Of a stretch of 64,000 nt of DNA, positions 63,507-64,000 are shown one piece after another. The notes under the pieces were generated by a model. It was not told the origin of the DNA. It did not search any database and saw only the letters and a list, made by a program, of their open reading frames with translations. This stretch comes from Chitinophaga pinensis (GTDB lineage Bacteria > Bacteroidota > Bacteroidia > UKL13-3), in the NCBI GenBank assembly GCA_945898275.1, contig CAMDHZ010000009.1, positions 62,001 to 126,000 of the forward strand, written 5' to 3'. A program made the position numbers and the translations under genes. How positions within the stretch are numbered: the stretch's first letter is position 1; each line of letters opens with the position of its first letter.

Positions 63507-64000
63507 ATGAAACGTAATTGGCTGTTTATAATCATTCTCTTTAATAGTTTTTCTATTTTATTGGCTCAAAATAAAATAGATAGTCTAAGATTGGTTTTAC
63601 AAAAAAGCCAAATTCCAATCGAGAAAATTGACATTCAAAATAAATTAGCCATAGAACTTAAAACCATAAATTTAGCAGAGTCTTTTGGTTTGAGCCAAAA
63701 AGCCATGAACGAAGCCATTAGCATTGGGTATCCAAAAGGAGTTGGGGTGGCACAAAGTAATATGGGCTTATTTTATTATTTGATTAATAATATTGATAGT
63801 GCTACCTATTTTAATAAAAAAGCTATAACTCAACTGTTAAATTGCGGAGATAGCTTAGAGATAAGCAGAAATTATAACCGCTTAGGGGTTGATTTATATA
63901 TTGCTGGAAAAACCAATGAAGCCGCAGAAAATTATCTTTTGGCCATTAACTTTAGTAATAATTCTAGATTAAAAGCAAATGCTTTTAATAATTTAGGTAT
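63507..64000 (+). CDS. TPR-repeat protein, N-terminal part (3' end outside window)
   Basis: The frame is open from ATG 63507 to the window end (164 codons). A signal peptide (M-K-R-N-W-L-F-I-I-I-L-F ending L-L-A-Q) is followed by TPR repeats (A-I-S-I-G-Y, Y-F-N-K-K-A-I, E-A-A-E-N-Y-L-L-A-I). It probably continues into a TPR sensor, such as a histidine kinase or LuxR-type regulator, as is usual in Bacteroidota. The C-terminal domain is not in the window. A one-mismatch copy of the dispersed word is at 63687. Confidence 0.75.
   Translation, partial: MKRNWLFIIILFNSFSILLAQNKIDSLRLVLQKSQIPIEKIDIQNKLAIELKTINLAESFGLSQKAMNEAISIGYPKGVGVAQSNMGLFYYLINNIDSATYFNKKAITQLLNCGDSLEISRNYNRLGVDLYIAGKTNEAAENYLLAINFSNNSRLKANAFNNLG

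Overview
The window is ordinary chromosome of a low-GC Bacteroidota bacterium, read from both strands. The evidence is two proteins with a C-terminal type IX secretion (T9SS) sorting domain, TonB receptors paired with DUF4249 or with imelysin/HTTM proteins, a TIGR03643 protein, YtxJ, a one-piece Bacteroidota-type arginine decarboxylase, and start regions that mostly lack Shine-Dalgarno sequences. A genus cannot be named from the sequence alone. No prophage, insertion sequence, CRISPR array or rRNA was seen. The mobile-looking content is limited to one PIN-type toxin-antitoxin pair.

Layout. 1-5.3 kb is a probable sucrose locus (TonB receptor, sodium/solute symporter, GH100-like invertase, fructokinase-like PfkB kinase). 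5.3-22 kb holds a sensor kinase, gyrA, a secreted M1 peptidase, fdhD, parE, an OmpA/TPR lipoprotein, ftsE, two glycosyltransferases, recQ and a LolD-like ATPase. 22-27 kb has M13 and M48 peptidases, then an XRE regulator divergent from an SRPBCC gene across an operator-rich gap, and an aldose epimerase. 27-32.5 kb has tRNA-Leu(GAG), arginine decarboxylase, an arginase-family gene, an acyl-CoA reductase, a ferredoxin and an SRAP peptidase. 32.6-41 kb has lipoprotein and glycosyltransferase genes and a four-gene probable iron-uptake operon (DUF4856, imelysin, HTTM, FecA-like receptor). 41-48 kb has trpS, the toxin-antitoxin pair, a stand-alone structured RNA, an exported amidotransferase-like protein, a DUF2520 protein, an AIM24 protein and ACMSD. 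48-54 kb is a surface-protein island: a membrane-anchored TPR/LuxR regulator, a peptidase S74 protein, a mini-ORF and a T9SS protein. 54-64 kb has trxB-ytxJ, parC, a TonB/DUF4249 pair, a 2OG oxygenase and the start of a TPR protein.

The most unusual signal is a dispersed, nearly palindromic DNA word, GGTTCAAACC (wider form TYGGTTCAAACCRA). I count 18 exact copies, all inside genes, in every codon phase and on both strands (9 and 9), where far fewer than one is expected by chance. It looks like a genome-wide DNA signal comparable to uptake sequences or HIP1-type iterated words. Second is a compact RNA at about 43399-43527 with its own promoter-like elements, a closed multi-branch fold and a terminator. 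Third is an array of seven ACANNTGT palindromes in the 0.2-kb gap beside an XRE regulator.
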